Shown one piece after another: positions 54,118 to 64,000 of a stretch of DNA of 64,000 nucleotides. Location: positions 22,348,046 through 22,412,045 of the forward strand of contig JACGWO010000007.1 of NCBI GenBank assembly GCA_034509735.1, in the 5' to 3' direction. The translations under genes and the position numbers were made by a program. How positions within the stretch are numbered: position 1 is the first letter of the stretch; each line of letters starts with the position of its first letter. Source of the DNA: Sesamum alatum (taxonomy: Eukaryota; Streptophyta; Magnoliopsida; Lamiales; Pedaliaceae). Under the pieces are notes generated by a model. That model was not told where the DNA came from and searched no databases. It was given only the letters and a program-made list of their open reading frames with translations.

Positions 54118-56093
54118 TGAAAGAAATTGTGGATCGTCCCGGGAAAAGCGCAAATGCGGAAGCGCGGTATAATTAAAATTAAAATGGAATTTAAACATGC
54201 TTTTAAATTAAAATACGTTTCAAAGGGTGTGCCTTTGAAATTTTCCGGGCGTTCGGTGTATCTCATGAACGAATAACACAAAATAAATCATCGAGGCCAT
54301 AGGGTTGGAAATTAAAGAGAGGACGAAAAATTAAAACGAGACCTACCCGTTGTAGTTTTCGTCTTCAACGGCTACAAGCGTTGTTCCCCGTTTTGCACCA
54401 AGATCTCGTCTTTGAGACCCTCTAAATCGTGACACACGATCCACCACGTATCTTGCACGTCGTGCTAGCAACGAACAAGTTTATGTTTTTGGAGTGGATG
54501 AATCAATAACACATTATTGATTAATGGTATTGATTCATCAAGTTCTTAATGTTCCAAGAACAAAAAGAACCAAGAAAATATTTCTTGGAGAGGGAGAGAG
54601 AATCGGACGAGAGAGAGGGAGAGAGAATCCGTGTGTGTGTGTTGTAGTGTGTGTGTTGGAGTTTCATCATCCTTCAACTTGTAGGATGCTAGGGGTTTAT
54701 ATAGAAGAGGAGTCTAATCCTCCTTAAACTCCTCTTTCAAGAACTCTATTTTGACTAGGATTTTGACCTAGTCAAAGTAGTGTTTTGACCTAGTCAAAAC
54801 AATCCTAGCCATCCATCTCTCCCATTCATCTCACCGTTGATTTAATTTAATTTAATGGAATATTTAAAACCTATTTAAATATTTCCAAGAGGCTAAAATA
54901 AATATAAATATAAATATTATTTAAGCCCATTAAATAAATCCCTTTGATAAATCTAATTTATCAATTTAATTCCTTATATCTAATAGAAGGAATTATTTCT
55001 CCAAGAAAAAATAAAGGACCCGATTAAATCCAATTTAATCATTCCTTCACTCCAATATTTAATTCCTAATTAAATATCTAAATGTGTGTGGATAGTGTGT
55101 GACTCTTTAGGTTCACCTTTCAGCTAGACTTGGTCGGATTCCTAGAATCCTTCCGTTACCATGGGTGGCCATCTAGCAATGGTCCATGGCACTAGAGACT
55201 AGGTGAAATATTCAGGGATGAACATTTAGGCTCTAACAGTACACTTGTCCTTCTGTCTTCGGTCTCATCACTTAGAGTCTAGGGCACGGATAATGCAGGT
55301 ACCCATTTTGGACCTAAGTGTCGGTCTGTCCTCACTAAACGCCGCAAGGGAATCCTTCCCTTCTGTTCAGTTACTGTGGCCACAGATTTTAGGGACAAGA
55401 CACAGAGCATACATGAGACTCAACTGTCAATACCTATTGGCAGGAGACAGATCCTTTCTTGGAAACTACTGTCACTTTGTACACCAGAACTGTACTAGAC
55501 ATGGCTTATGACTACCAAAGAGAATTCTGGCAATCTCTCACCATATCTAAGATACAGCCCTAACGTACAGGTAAACTGAGCAATTCCTCAAGTCAAAGGA
55601 CTTGGCCTGTACCGTTGGAACCGGGAATACACGTCATACCTTGCTGACCATACTCAAGGTCCTCCGTAAGACGGTTCCCGCGAGTCACCTCAGTCAGCTG
55701 CGTCCTAGCATGCTAACCCACTAACACTGCTTAGACGACCCTCGTCACCCGTCGATGAAACACGACAGCAGGTGCTTAGTGCAAGTCTCAAATGGAATCC
55801 CGGTACCCATTTTCGGGATTCCTTGACTTGGAGATTTCCGGACTGATTCGGGAAGACTGATTCCATGGACCTACCTCCAAGCGTAGTCCCAGTCCCCGAA
55901 ATTGATTCTCAGTCCGTGGGTTTTGTTTGCGTAGTGAACAGATATAGAAACAGATATAAGTGAACACAAATAAAGTAATGCCAAATGAAATTCACTTCTT
56001 TATTCATTAATGATTTAGCAAACACCTATAATTGTCTAGACATAGGTTACATATACCCGCCAAAATTGGCTTACATGGTCACCTATTCTAACA
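54118..56093 (-). repeat. Right LTR of copia B, chimeric at its outer end
   Basis: A 1976-bp LTR nearly identical to 46081-48058 up to about 55915. The last 170 bp or so differ (for example TATACCCGCC for TATTCCTGCC, and TAGCAAACACCTATAATTG). The LTR at 57146, in opposite orientation, instead matches B's left LTR over that part. A crossover between two LTR copies near 55.9 kb is therefore likely. Confidence 0.85.
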
Positions 56094-56098
56094 AAAGG
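56094..56098. repeat. Target duplication AAAGG, displaced copy
   Basis: AAAGG follows the LTR end at 56093. Its reverse complement CCTTT follows the LTR end at 60330. Joining the two flanks restores continuous A0 RT sequence. Confidence 0.8.
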
Positions 56099-56566
56099 TC
56101 CATCTATGGCCTCAATCAAGCTTCCCGAAGCTGGAACATACATTTTGATAAAGTCATACGGGGATATAATTTCATCAAGAGCTCAGTTGCATTTCTAGTG
56201 CTTTACGTGGATGACATCTTGCTCATTGGGAATGATGCTAAGGTGTTGGGTACCACTAAAGCTTGGTTGTCAACGCAATTCTCCATGAAGGATATGGGTG
56301 AGGCATCTTACATCCTTGGCATCAAGATCTACAGGGATAGATCTAGAAGGATGATAGGAATGGCCCAGTCCTCGTATATTGAAAAAGTCTTGAAGAGATT
56401 CAAGATGGAGAACTGAAAACAAGGATTCCTTCCTATGAGGCATGGAATTAAGTTATCCAAGAAGCAGTCTCCTAAGACTGATGAGGAGCTTAAATGGATG
56501 TTGGACATCCCCTATGCCTCAGCCGTAGGCAGCATACAGTATGTTGTTCAGTGCACTAGACCTGAT
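56099..56566 (+). pseudogene. Copia A0: RT fragment in inverted orientation
   Basis: Codes for [35 protein letters not shown] (active site intact), a [15 protein letters not shown] segment and CTRPDVT. One in-frame stop is at about 56414. This is the RT segment missing from A0 between RNase H at 38175 and the RT phrase at 60331-60365, so it should be on the minus strand like the rest of A0. At about 56567 it joins the tail of A's LTR. Confidence 0.85.
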
Positions 56567-56710
56567 GTGACTTACGCCCGGGAACCTCAAGGGCACACCC
56601 CTTGAGCGTGTTCTTTAAATTAAAAGCATGCCTTTTATTTTAATACGTTTATTTTTACCGCGCTTCCGCATTCGCGCAATTCCCGGGACGATCCACCGGA
56701 TTTTCTTTCA
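56567..56710 (+). repeat. Remnant of A's 5' LTR (last 136-144 bp), inverted
   Basis: From GCCCGGGAACCTC to TTTTCTTTCA it matches the complement of 38176-38310, including the A-specific ATCCACCGGATTTTC ending. Roughly 1.85 kb of LTR and the target duplication copy next to the RT are deleted. Confidence 0.85.
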
Positions 56711-57145
56711 GTGGTATCAGAGCCCGGTTCGGTGTATAGGCCTAGGGTTTATGTGCGTTATTAGCATGAAACATGAAATTGGCATGTTTTTTATTAAATC
56801 TTGATTGTTCTTGATTTTAAGCATGTCGATTTTATTTTTGATTCGTGTGAATTTATGAATGTTGGTGATTTTCTGTTTTTTCTTGGGAAACGGGGTGGAA
56901 AAATTGAAATGAAAACGAGAAACGACGCAGCCGGCCAGCCGGGAGGGCTGGCCGCGCGCAGCAGCACGCTGCCGGCAGGGCAGACGCGCGCAGGCAAGGG
57001 AGGCCTGCGCGCGCCCGCCCAGCCGGCCGCGCGGGGCAGCGCGCAGCCAGGAAGGCTGCGCGCGGGCGCGCGCGCAGGGCAGCGCCTCCAGGCGCGCGCG
57101 CACGCAGACAAGGGTGTCTGCGCGCGCGCGCCTGCGAGTCCGCGC
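56711..57145 (+). other. A's PBS and leader start, inverted, with GC island part
   Basis: PBS GTGGTATCAGAGCCCGG (56711-56727) is followed by about 200 bp of AT-rich leader and then the GC island (56926-57145). The order and sequence match the PBS-proximal leader of B in reverse complement. It is the missing PBS end of element A. Confidence 0.85.
57141..57145. repeat. Target duplication of B, displaced copy (CGCGC)
   Basis: CGCGC immediately precedes the LTR start TGTTAG at 57146. It is the reverse complement of GCGCG at 46076-46080. Confidence 0.6.
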
Positions 57146-60100
57146 TGTTAGAATAGGTGACCATGTAAGCCAATTTTGGCAGGAATATGTAACCTATGTC
57201 TAGACAATTTCAGGTGTTTGATAAATCATTAATGAATAGAGAAGTGAATTTCATTTGGCATCACTTTGTTTGTGTTCACTTATATTTGTTTTCCATATCT
57301 GTTCACTACGCAAACAAAGCCCACGGACTGAGAATCAATTTCGGGGACTGGGACTACGCTTGGAGGTAGGTCCATGGAATCAGTCTTCCCGAATCAGTCC
57401 GGAAATCTCCAAGTCAAGGAATCCCGAAAATGGGTACCGGGATTCCATTTGAGACTTGCACTAAGCACCTGCTGTCGTGTTTCATCGACGGGTGACGAGG
57501 GTCGTCTAAGCAGTGTTAGTGGGTTAGCATGCTAGGACGCAGCTGACTGAGGTGACTCGCGGGAACCGTCTTACGGAGGACCTTGAGTATGGTCAGCAAG
57601 GTATGACGTGTATTCCCGGTTCCAACGGTACAGGCCAAGTCCTTTGACTTGAGGAATTGCTCAGTTTACCTGTACGTTAGGGCTGTATCTTAGATATGGT
57701 GAGAGATTGCCAGAATTCTCTTTGGTAGTCATAAGCCATGTCTAGTACAGTTCTGGTGTACAAAGTGACAGTAGTTTCCAAGAAAGGATCTGTCTCCTGC
57801 CAATAGGTATTGACAGTTGAGTCTCATGTATGCTCTGTGTCTTGTCCCTAAAATCTGTGGCCACAGTAACTGAACAGAAGGGAAGGATTCCCTTGCGGCG
57901 TTTAGTGAGGACAGACCGACACTTAGGTCCAAAATGGGTACCTGCATTATCCGTGCCCTAGACTCTAAGTGATGAGACCGAAGACAGAAGGACAAGTGTA
58001 CTGTTAGAGCCTAAATGTTCATCCCTGAATATTTCACCTAGTCTCTAGTGCCATGGACCGTTGCTAGATGGCCACCCATGGTAACGGAAGGATTCTAGGA
58101 ATCCGACCAAGTCTAGCTGAAAGGTGAACCTAAAGAGTCACACACTATCCACACACATTTAGATATTTAATTAGGAATTAAATATTGGAGTGAAGGAATG
58201 ATTAAATTGGATTTAATCGGGTCCTTTATTTTTTCTTGGAGAAATAATTCCTTCTATTAGATATAAGGAATTAAATTGATAAATTAGATTTATCAAAGGG
58301 ATTTATTTAATGGGCTTAAATAATATTTATATTTATATTTATTTTAGCCTCTTGGAAATATTTAAATAGGTTTTAAATATTCCATTAAATTAAATTAAAT
58401 CAACGGTGAGATGAATGGGAGAGATGGATGGCTAGGATTGTTTTGACTAGGTCAAAAACACTACTTTGACTAGGTCAAAATCCTAGTCAAAATAGAGTTC
58501 TTGAAAGAGGAGTTTAAGGAGGATTAGACTCCTCTTCTATATAAACCCTAGCATCCTATAAGTTGAAGGATGATGAAACTCCAACACACACACTACAACA
58601 CACACACACGGATTCTCTCTCCCTCTCTCTCGTCCGATTCTCTCTCCCTCTCCAAGAAATATTTTCTTGGTTCTTTTTGTTCTTGGAACATTAAGAACTT
58701 GATGAATCAATACCATTAATCAATAATGTGTTATTGATTCATCCACTCCAAAAACATAAACTTGTTCGTTGCTAGCACGACGTGCAAGATACGTGGGTGG
58801 ATCGTGTGTCACGATTTAGAGGGTCTCAAAGACGAGATCTTGGTGCAAAACGGGGAACAACGCTTGTAGCCGTTGAAGACGAAAACGACAACGGGTAGGG
58901 TCTCGTTTTAATTTTTCGTCCTCTCTTTAATTTCCAACCCTATGGCCTCCATGATTTATTTTGTGTTATTCGTTCATGAGATACACCGAACGCCCGGGAA
59001 ATTTCAAAGGCACACCCTCTAGGTCTTGTCCCTAAAACTGTGGCCACAGTGACTGAACAGAAGGGAAGGATTCCCTTGCGGCGTTTAGTGAGGACAGACC
59101 GACACTTAGGTCCAAAATGGGTACCTGCATTTTCCGTGCCCTAGACTCTAAGTGATGAGACCGAAGACAGAAGGACAAGTGTACTGTTAGAGCCTAAATG
59201 TTCATCCCTGAATATTTCACCTAGTCTCTAGTGCCATGGACCGTTGCTAGATGGCCACCCATGGTAACGGAAGGATTCTAGGAATCCGACCAAGTCTAGC
59301 TGAAAGGTGAACCTAAAGAGTCACACACTATCCACACACATTTAGATATTTAATTAGGAATTAAATATTGGAGTGAAGGAATGATTAAATCGGATTTAAT
59401 CGGGTCCTTTATTTTCTTGGAGAAATAATTCTTTCTATTAGATATAAGGAATTAAATTGATAAATTAGATTTATCAAAGGAATTTATTTAATGGGCTTAA
59501 ATAATATTTATATTTATTTTAGCCTCTTGGAAATATTTAAATAGGTTTTAAATATTCCATTAAATTAAATTAAATCAACGGTGAGATCAATGGGAGAGAT
59601 GGATGGCTAGGATTGTTTGACTAGGTCAAAACACTACTTTGACTAGGACTTTGACTAGGTCAAAATCCTAGTCAAAATAGAGTTCTTGAAAGAGGAGTTT
59701 AAAGAGGATTAGACTACTCTTCTATATATACCCCTAGCATCCTACAAGTTGAAGGATGATGAATCTCCAACACACACACGACACACACACTACAAACACA
59801 CACACTCGGCTCTCTCTCCCTCTATCTCGTCCGCCCTCTCTCTCACACACACTCCAAGAAAATTATTTTTCTCTTAGTTCTCTTGTTCTTGGAACATTAG
59901 AACTTTGATGAATCAATACCATTAATTCATAATGTGTTATTGATTCATCCACTCCAAATATTATACACTTGTTCGTTGCTAGCACGACGTGCAAGATACG
60001 TGGGTGGATCGTGTGTCACGATTTGGAGGGTCTCAAGAACGAGATCTTGGTGCAAAACGGGGAACAACGCGTGTAGCCGTTGAAGACGAAAACGACAACG

Positions 60101-60330
60101 GGTAGGTCTCGTTTTAGATTTTCGTCCTCTTTTATTTTCAACCCTATGGCCTCCATGATATGTAATATGTGATTTATTCATGAGATACACCGAACACCCG
60201 GGAATTTCAAAGGCACACCCTTTGAAACGTGTTCTTTAATTTAAAGCATGTTTAAATTCCGTTTTATATTTTTAATTATACCGCGCTTCCGCATTCGCGC
60301 TTTTCCCGGGACGATCCACAATTCCTTTCA
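57146..60330 (+). repeat. Chimeric overlength LTR (3185 bp), plus orientation
   Basis: 57146-59018 equals the first 1.87 kb of a B-type LTR, almost identical to the complement of 46081-48058. At about 59019 it jumps back to LTR position 690 or so (GTCTTGTCCCTAAAA) and runs to the LTR end TTCCTTTCA at 60330. The second part belongs to a different copy, with its own differences in the W-box region at 59618-59677. CCTTT follows at 60331. TATA boxes are at about 58538 and 59722. Confidence 0.85.
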
Positions 60331-60365
60331 CCTTTGGAGACGGCAGACCTTCTGCTCTTCTCCAA
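60331..60365 (-). pseudogene. Copia A0: last visible RT scrap
   Basis: On the minus strand this encodes the [15 protein letters not shown] segment just upstream of SIYGL in RT. It directly abuts, in homology terms, the displaced fragment starting at 56099. A0 is truncated after it. Confidence 0.7.
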
Positions 60366-60684
60366 CAGTTGTTTCTGGAAAGTGGTTTGGATGAAAATAG
60401 CACCCATTGGATGGATGTAGTGCCTAGCACAGCAGAGCCAGTAGTTACCTTGAGGTTGACAACTAGGCTATGGCTAAAGCCTTTTGGGCCCGTGATCTCA
60501 TCACAAGATCCATGAAAAATTCTTAGACAACCACCATTGGCAGGTAGTGATGGTAGAAAGAGGTGAGATACAGTTGGACTGTATTACCTCGGCAAAAAAA
60601 ATAAAGTAGACCTGCGAGATTGAGCCGGTATCGCAGATTACTCATTCTCAAAAGGTTTTGAGTTACATGGCTAATTGGCTTTGA
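60366..60684 (+). pseudogene. Copia element Q: RNase H C-terminus
   Basis: On the plus strand a segment like VVWMKIAPIGWM followed by VVPSTAEPVVT matches the [21 protein letters not shown] part of RNase H in B. Further decayed coding DNA and a sequence like AATTGGCTTTGAGGTCAAG lead to the polypurine tract. It resumes Q roughly where Q was cut at 35332. Confidence 0.65.
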
Positions 60685-60699
60685 GGTCAAGTGGGAGAT
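60685..60699 (+). other. Polypurine tract of element Q
   Basis: GGTCAAGTGGGAGAT directly before the LTR start TGTTATAATAGG. Confidence 0.85.
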
Positions 60700-63065
60700 T
60701 GTTATAATAGGCCACCAGCAAGCCAATTTGATTGGCGATTGTGGAACTATTCGTCAATCTTTATTAATACAATATTATCCTGATGAATAGAGTAAGTATT
60801 CATCACTGGCACTATGTTTTTTGTGCTTACTACTAACGTTGAACGGCGTTTCAACGGCACAACAAATGCCCACAGACCAATTGAATAACCCATGTAGTTG
60901 GGCTGCGCATTGGATGGCGGATCTAAAACCAACTTCTGAGGGTTGGTCTGAAACATTCCAAATCGAGGACCTCGAGACTGGGCATCGAGTGTCCTATTGA
61001 GACTTGCACTAAGTATTGCATTCACTGGGTGAGTGTCGAGTTTCATCGACAACAGACAAAAGGTCGTTTATGCAATTTTAGTGGGTTAGTTGACAAGGTG
61101 GTCGACTGACTGAAAGTGATTCGCGGGAATCATCATATGGAAGCCTTGGAGGCTTGGTCAGTATGACTGGAATTCCTAGTTCCAATAGTACGGGATTAGT
61201 CCTCGGACTTGAGGAATCATGGCAGTCACGTGCATATGAAGATTGTATCTTGGATCTGGTGAGAGGTGATCATTCTGTAAGATGGTCATTGTAAGTCTTG
61301 TCCAGTGCTATTGGAGTATGTTGCGAGGACGGTGGATTCCAAGATAGGATCTGTCCCCTGTCAGTACATGACAGTGATGTCTCTCCTATGCACTCTGAGA
61401 TAGTTTAGACTCTAAAAGTTTTGTGGCCATAGCAATTGATTGAGTAGGAAAGGGTTTCCTACGTCGATCGATAGAGTAAACGCATCTCGGGTATGAAGCA
61501 TAGTTTTCTAGTCAAGGATGGGAACCGACGCCCAATTTCATACCCTAGACTAAGGCCGGGAGACGGTCGATAGTAGGACCGTACCCGTACGGAATCGACG
61601 CCTAAATGTTCACGCCAACATTCACCTAGTCTCTAGTGCCATGGACCGTTGCTAGACGGCCACCCATGGTGATGGACTCCTGTTGGACACGAGCCCAAGT
61701 CTAGCTGAGGATGAAACTAAAGGGTCACACACAAAATCACCGAGCAGATGAAGGAATTGACTTGGAGTCAATTTCAGAGGAAGATAAGTAATTGGATTAC
61801 TTAAGGGATTGTCCATTGGATGGACGGGCCGATATTGTATTGGGCCCTCGTGTAATCGGTAAATAGGATTTACTGATTAATATGGAAAGTTGAGATATTG
61901 GATCTTTTTAATTGGATTAAAATATCAACGGGAATTATTTAAGTGGGCATTAAATTAAATTGGATTTAATTTTTGGGTTCGTCGTAATTGGATTATGGTA
62001 GAACCCAGTCCGTTAAAATTTGACCCCAGAGGTGTGTTAATTTCATTTATGTAATAGGAAGAAGTTGGACTTCTTTCCTAAAATAAGCATGGCCGAAAAT
62101 TGCCACCTTGGAGGGAGCAAAAATCAGCCATGTTGGATGCTAGGTGTTAGTTGACTTGTCTCTTTTGGTAAGAGACAAATCAACTCCAATCCAGCCCTTC
62201 ACTTTTTTTATGATTTGATCATACCTTAAAAGTTGGTAGGCTTGATTGAAGAATTGATGGTGATTGATTGGGATGTTCTAGACATCCTTGGATGAACCTA
62301 GACACATTCCAATAATCACATTAATTATGTATATATATGATATATTAACACCTATTGATGATCAATTTTCATTATTCATCTTTTTCTAGGCAAAAGATGA
62401 AAACTCTGCATACACTCTCTCACTCTCTCTACTCTCAAAACCCTCTTTGTTGCTTCATTGTTCTATGATCAATTGAAGGACAAAGTAAGATCAAGAAGGA
62501 ATACTAATTTAATAGTGTAATCTCTTCTTTGATTTCATCCTCTAGATCCGTTTTTTCTAGCAAGAAAAAACGAGATCTCTCCCGGTGTGGTGTGGACTAC
62601 ATTAGAGGGTCTCTACGTTGGGACCTTGCGTGGACGAACAACAGGAGGAATCAATGCGTGTAGCCGATCAAAATACAAAATTGAGAAAGGTATTTTCGAT
62701 TTATATATATGCCCTCAGTTTCTTCTTTATTCTATAGCCACGAGCGCTTATTTATTTTATATATGTTTATATTCTGCATTTATACACCGATAGCCTGGGA
62801 ACGTTCAAGGGAACACCCCTTGAATGCGATTTAAATTATTTTACTCCGCAAGTTTTTATCTTCACCGCGCTTCCGTCGCATTCCCGGACCGATTCGCTTT
62901 CCTTCACAAATATGCGTATTTAGTATTGATACATCCTACATCGAAGTCCCGGTTGAGCACCCAAGGGAACACCCTTTGGGATTTTACGATTATGCTATTT
63001 AAATTTTAATTTACCGCATTCTCACGCTTCCGCTGGCGCTTTCGGGCGGATCCACTTGTCCTTCA
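60700..63065 (+). repeat. 3' LTR of element Q, with an inserted LTR tail
   Basis: The LTR starts TGTTATAATAGGCCACC and ends CGGATCCACTTGTCCTTCA at 63065. The conserved block (complement of CCATGGGTGGCC) is at about 61660. A foreign LTR end (about 62715-62906, ending CGATTCGCTTTCCTTCA) lies inside it, so two LTR termini stand in tandem. An inverted repeat built on GACTTGTCTCTTTTGG / AAGAGACAAATCAAC is at 62153-62182. Confidence 0.75.
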
Positions 63066-63815
63066 AGTTGAAGCTAGTTAAGGAGGAGTTTCAACTCCTT
63101 CACAAATGTACATGATATGCACGACCATGAGCTGATTTGTGGGTGGTTTTCTATTGCTATTATTTTTAGTGGATGTGCTAGAAGTGTGTGTATGCGAAAG
63201 TTGGCTTGGAGGTTAATTTTGTAGGTGATTTTTTGAACACCTTCTACATACACAAAAAAAAAAAATAAATAAATAAAATAAAATTGCTTGACATTTACAC
63301 ACTAACTTACTTCATTTTTGCTGGAGCTTTTAGGCCAAAATCACTCTGAAAATTCTCTCTTTCAGTGTTCATAATTCTTAGAGAAGATTGAACAAAACAT
63401 TCCAAGGTACACTAATTGATAGTGCTTTCTTTGGGATTGTTTCTTCTTCTTTGTTTCTATTTTTTCTATCTAGTAATAGAGTAGAAATAAATCCCCAAGT
63501 GTGGTGTGGAACGCATTAGTGCAGTTCTACATTGAGTTCTCAAGTGGACGAACGAAGAAGGAAATGAAAGGAACAACGAACGAACCTGTTCCACATAAAT
63601 GAACAAAGGTTAGTTTCCATTTATATTTTATGTACCTTTTTTCTTTTCCTCGAAGCCACATGTCCAGCATGTTTTCTTTTGTTATTTATGCTTTGACAAA
63701 CACCGAACGCCCGGGACCTTTAAAGGAAACACCCTTTTGAATCCGGTTTAAATTATGCCTTAAATTTAGGTTTTTACGCTTCCGTTGCGTTTTCGGGCCG
63801 TACATGATTCTTTCA
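63066..63815 (+). repeat. 5' LTR tail of copia element R
   Basis: The last 750 bp or so of an LTR ending CATGATTCTTTCA at 63815, directly followed by a PBS. It is related to the shard at 23458-24864. Its upstream part is missing because Q's LTR lies against it. Confidence 0.75.
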
Positions 63816-63830
63816 GTGGTATCAGAGCCC
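63816..63830 (+). other. Primer-binding site of element R
   Basis: GTGGTATCAGAGCCC, complementary to initiator tRNA-Met, adjoins the LTR end. Leader DNA without recognisable coding continues to 64000, so the body of R lies beyond the window. Confidence 0.88.
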
Positions 63831-64000
63831 GGTTTGGTATTGTGGCTTTAAGGATTTACATGTTATAATGTATAAAGCATCTACAACAGGTTTAAAACGC
63901 TTTGGGAAAGCATGTTTTACGGTTTTTTCTAGTATGATTGTATGTATGAAAATATGTGTTAATTTTGCTTTTGAAATTATGGATATCCATGCATTTTATG

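Larger units (their letters stand above)
46081..56093 (-). mobile_element. Ty1/copia LTR retrotransposon B, nearly complete, minus strand
   Basis: LTRs at 46081-48058 and 54118-56093 bound the polypurine tract, pol, gag, leader with GC island, and PBS. The LTRs are almost identical except for the last 170 bp or so of the right one. Gag-pol has a few frameshifts, one nonsense region and a 350-bp deletion. It sits in the leader of element A. The flanking 5-bp sequences do not match each other (GCGCG versus AAAGG), which is explained by the inversion at its right side. Confidence 0.92.

Noticed and set aside
1..64000. Host protein-coding gene, tRNA or rRNA
   Set aside because: Every supported coding segment is retroelement gag or pol. 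The tRNA-like strings are primer-binding sites of 13-17 bases only.

Overview
This window is plant nuclear DNA made almost entirely of retrotransposons. I found no host gene, tRNA, rRNA or CRISPR array. The evidence is Ty1/copia polyproteins (order PR-INT-RT-RNaseH), primer-binding sites complementary to plant initiator tRNA-Met (TGGTATCAGAGC), 5-bp target duplications, a Mutator-like MITE with a 9-bp duplication, and deeply nested insertions, as in plant heterochromatin. The species cannot be named from the sequence.

Left block, 1-22592. A decayed plus-strand copia (called O) runs from before base 1 to about 11087. It is broken by a 421-bp palindromic MITE (764-1184), by an unclassified insertion (about 1194-2500), and by a copia with 766-bp LTRs (I, 3821-9577, duplication ACCTC). 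Next comes a minus-strand Ty3/gypsy RT relic (11088-11736 and 21970-22592). It is split by a minus-strand copia with 2.3-kb LTRs (C1, 11742-21964, duplication TCTTT).

Middle block, 22593-32692. Three LTR shards in alternating orientation lead into a plus-strand copia 3' half (P). P's RNase H is interrupted by a solo LTR (27297-29294, duplication AGAGA), and its own 3' LTR is interrupted by an LTR-plus-leader piece.

Right block, 32693-63065. This is a Russian-doll nest. Plus-strand copia Q (gag from 32693) contains minus-strand A0 (3' LTR 35333-37545). A0 contains minus-strand A (from 38176), and A's leader contains minus-strand B (46081-56093). A second LTR is inserted separately in A0. The 1.05-kb segment 56094-57145 is inverted. 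It carries A0 RT, the end of A's 5' LTR, A's PBS and part of A's leader, and it lies between two LTRs of opposite orientation. The 5-bp target duplications are swapped exactly as an LTR-LTR inversion predicts. Q resumes at about 60366 and ends with its 3' LTR (60700-63065). From 63066 a further plus-strand element (R) begins: LTR tail, PBS, leader.

Apart from O, I and the gypsy relic, the elements form one copia lineage. They share an LTR start TGTTAGAATAGG, a polypurine tract GGTCAAGTGGGAGAT, a leader of about 2.3 kb between PBS and gag holding an extremely GC-rich island, and a conserved LTR block around CCATGGGTGGCCATCTAGC. In several subfamilies W-box palindromes sit just upstream of the TATA box. 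B and A look youngest, yet both carry frameshifts or deletions, so no element in the window is visibly autonomous.
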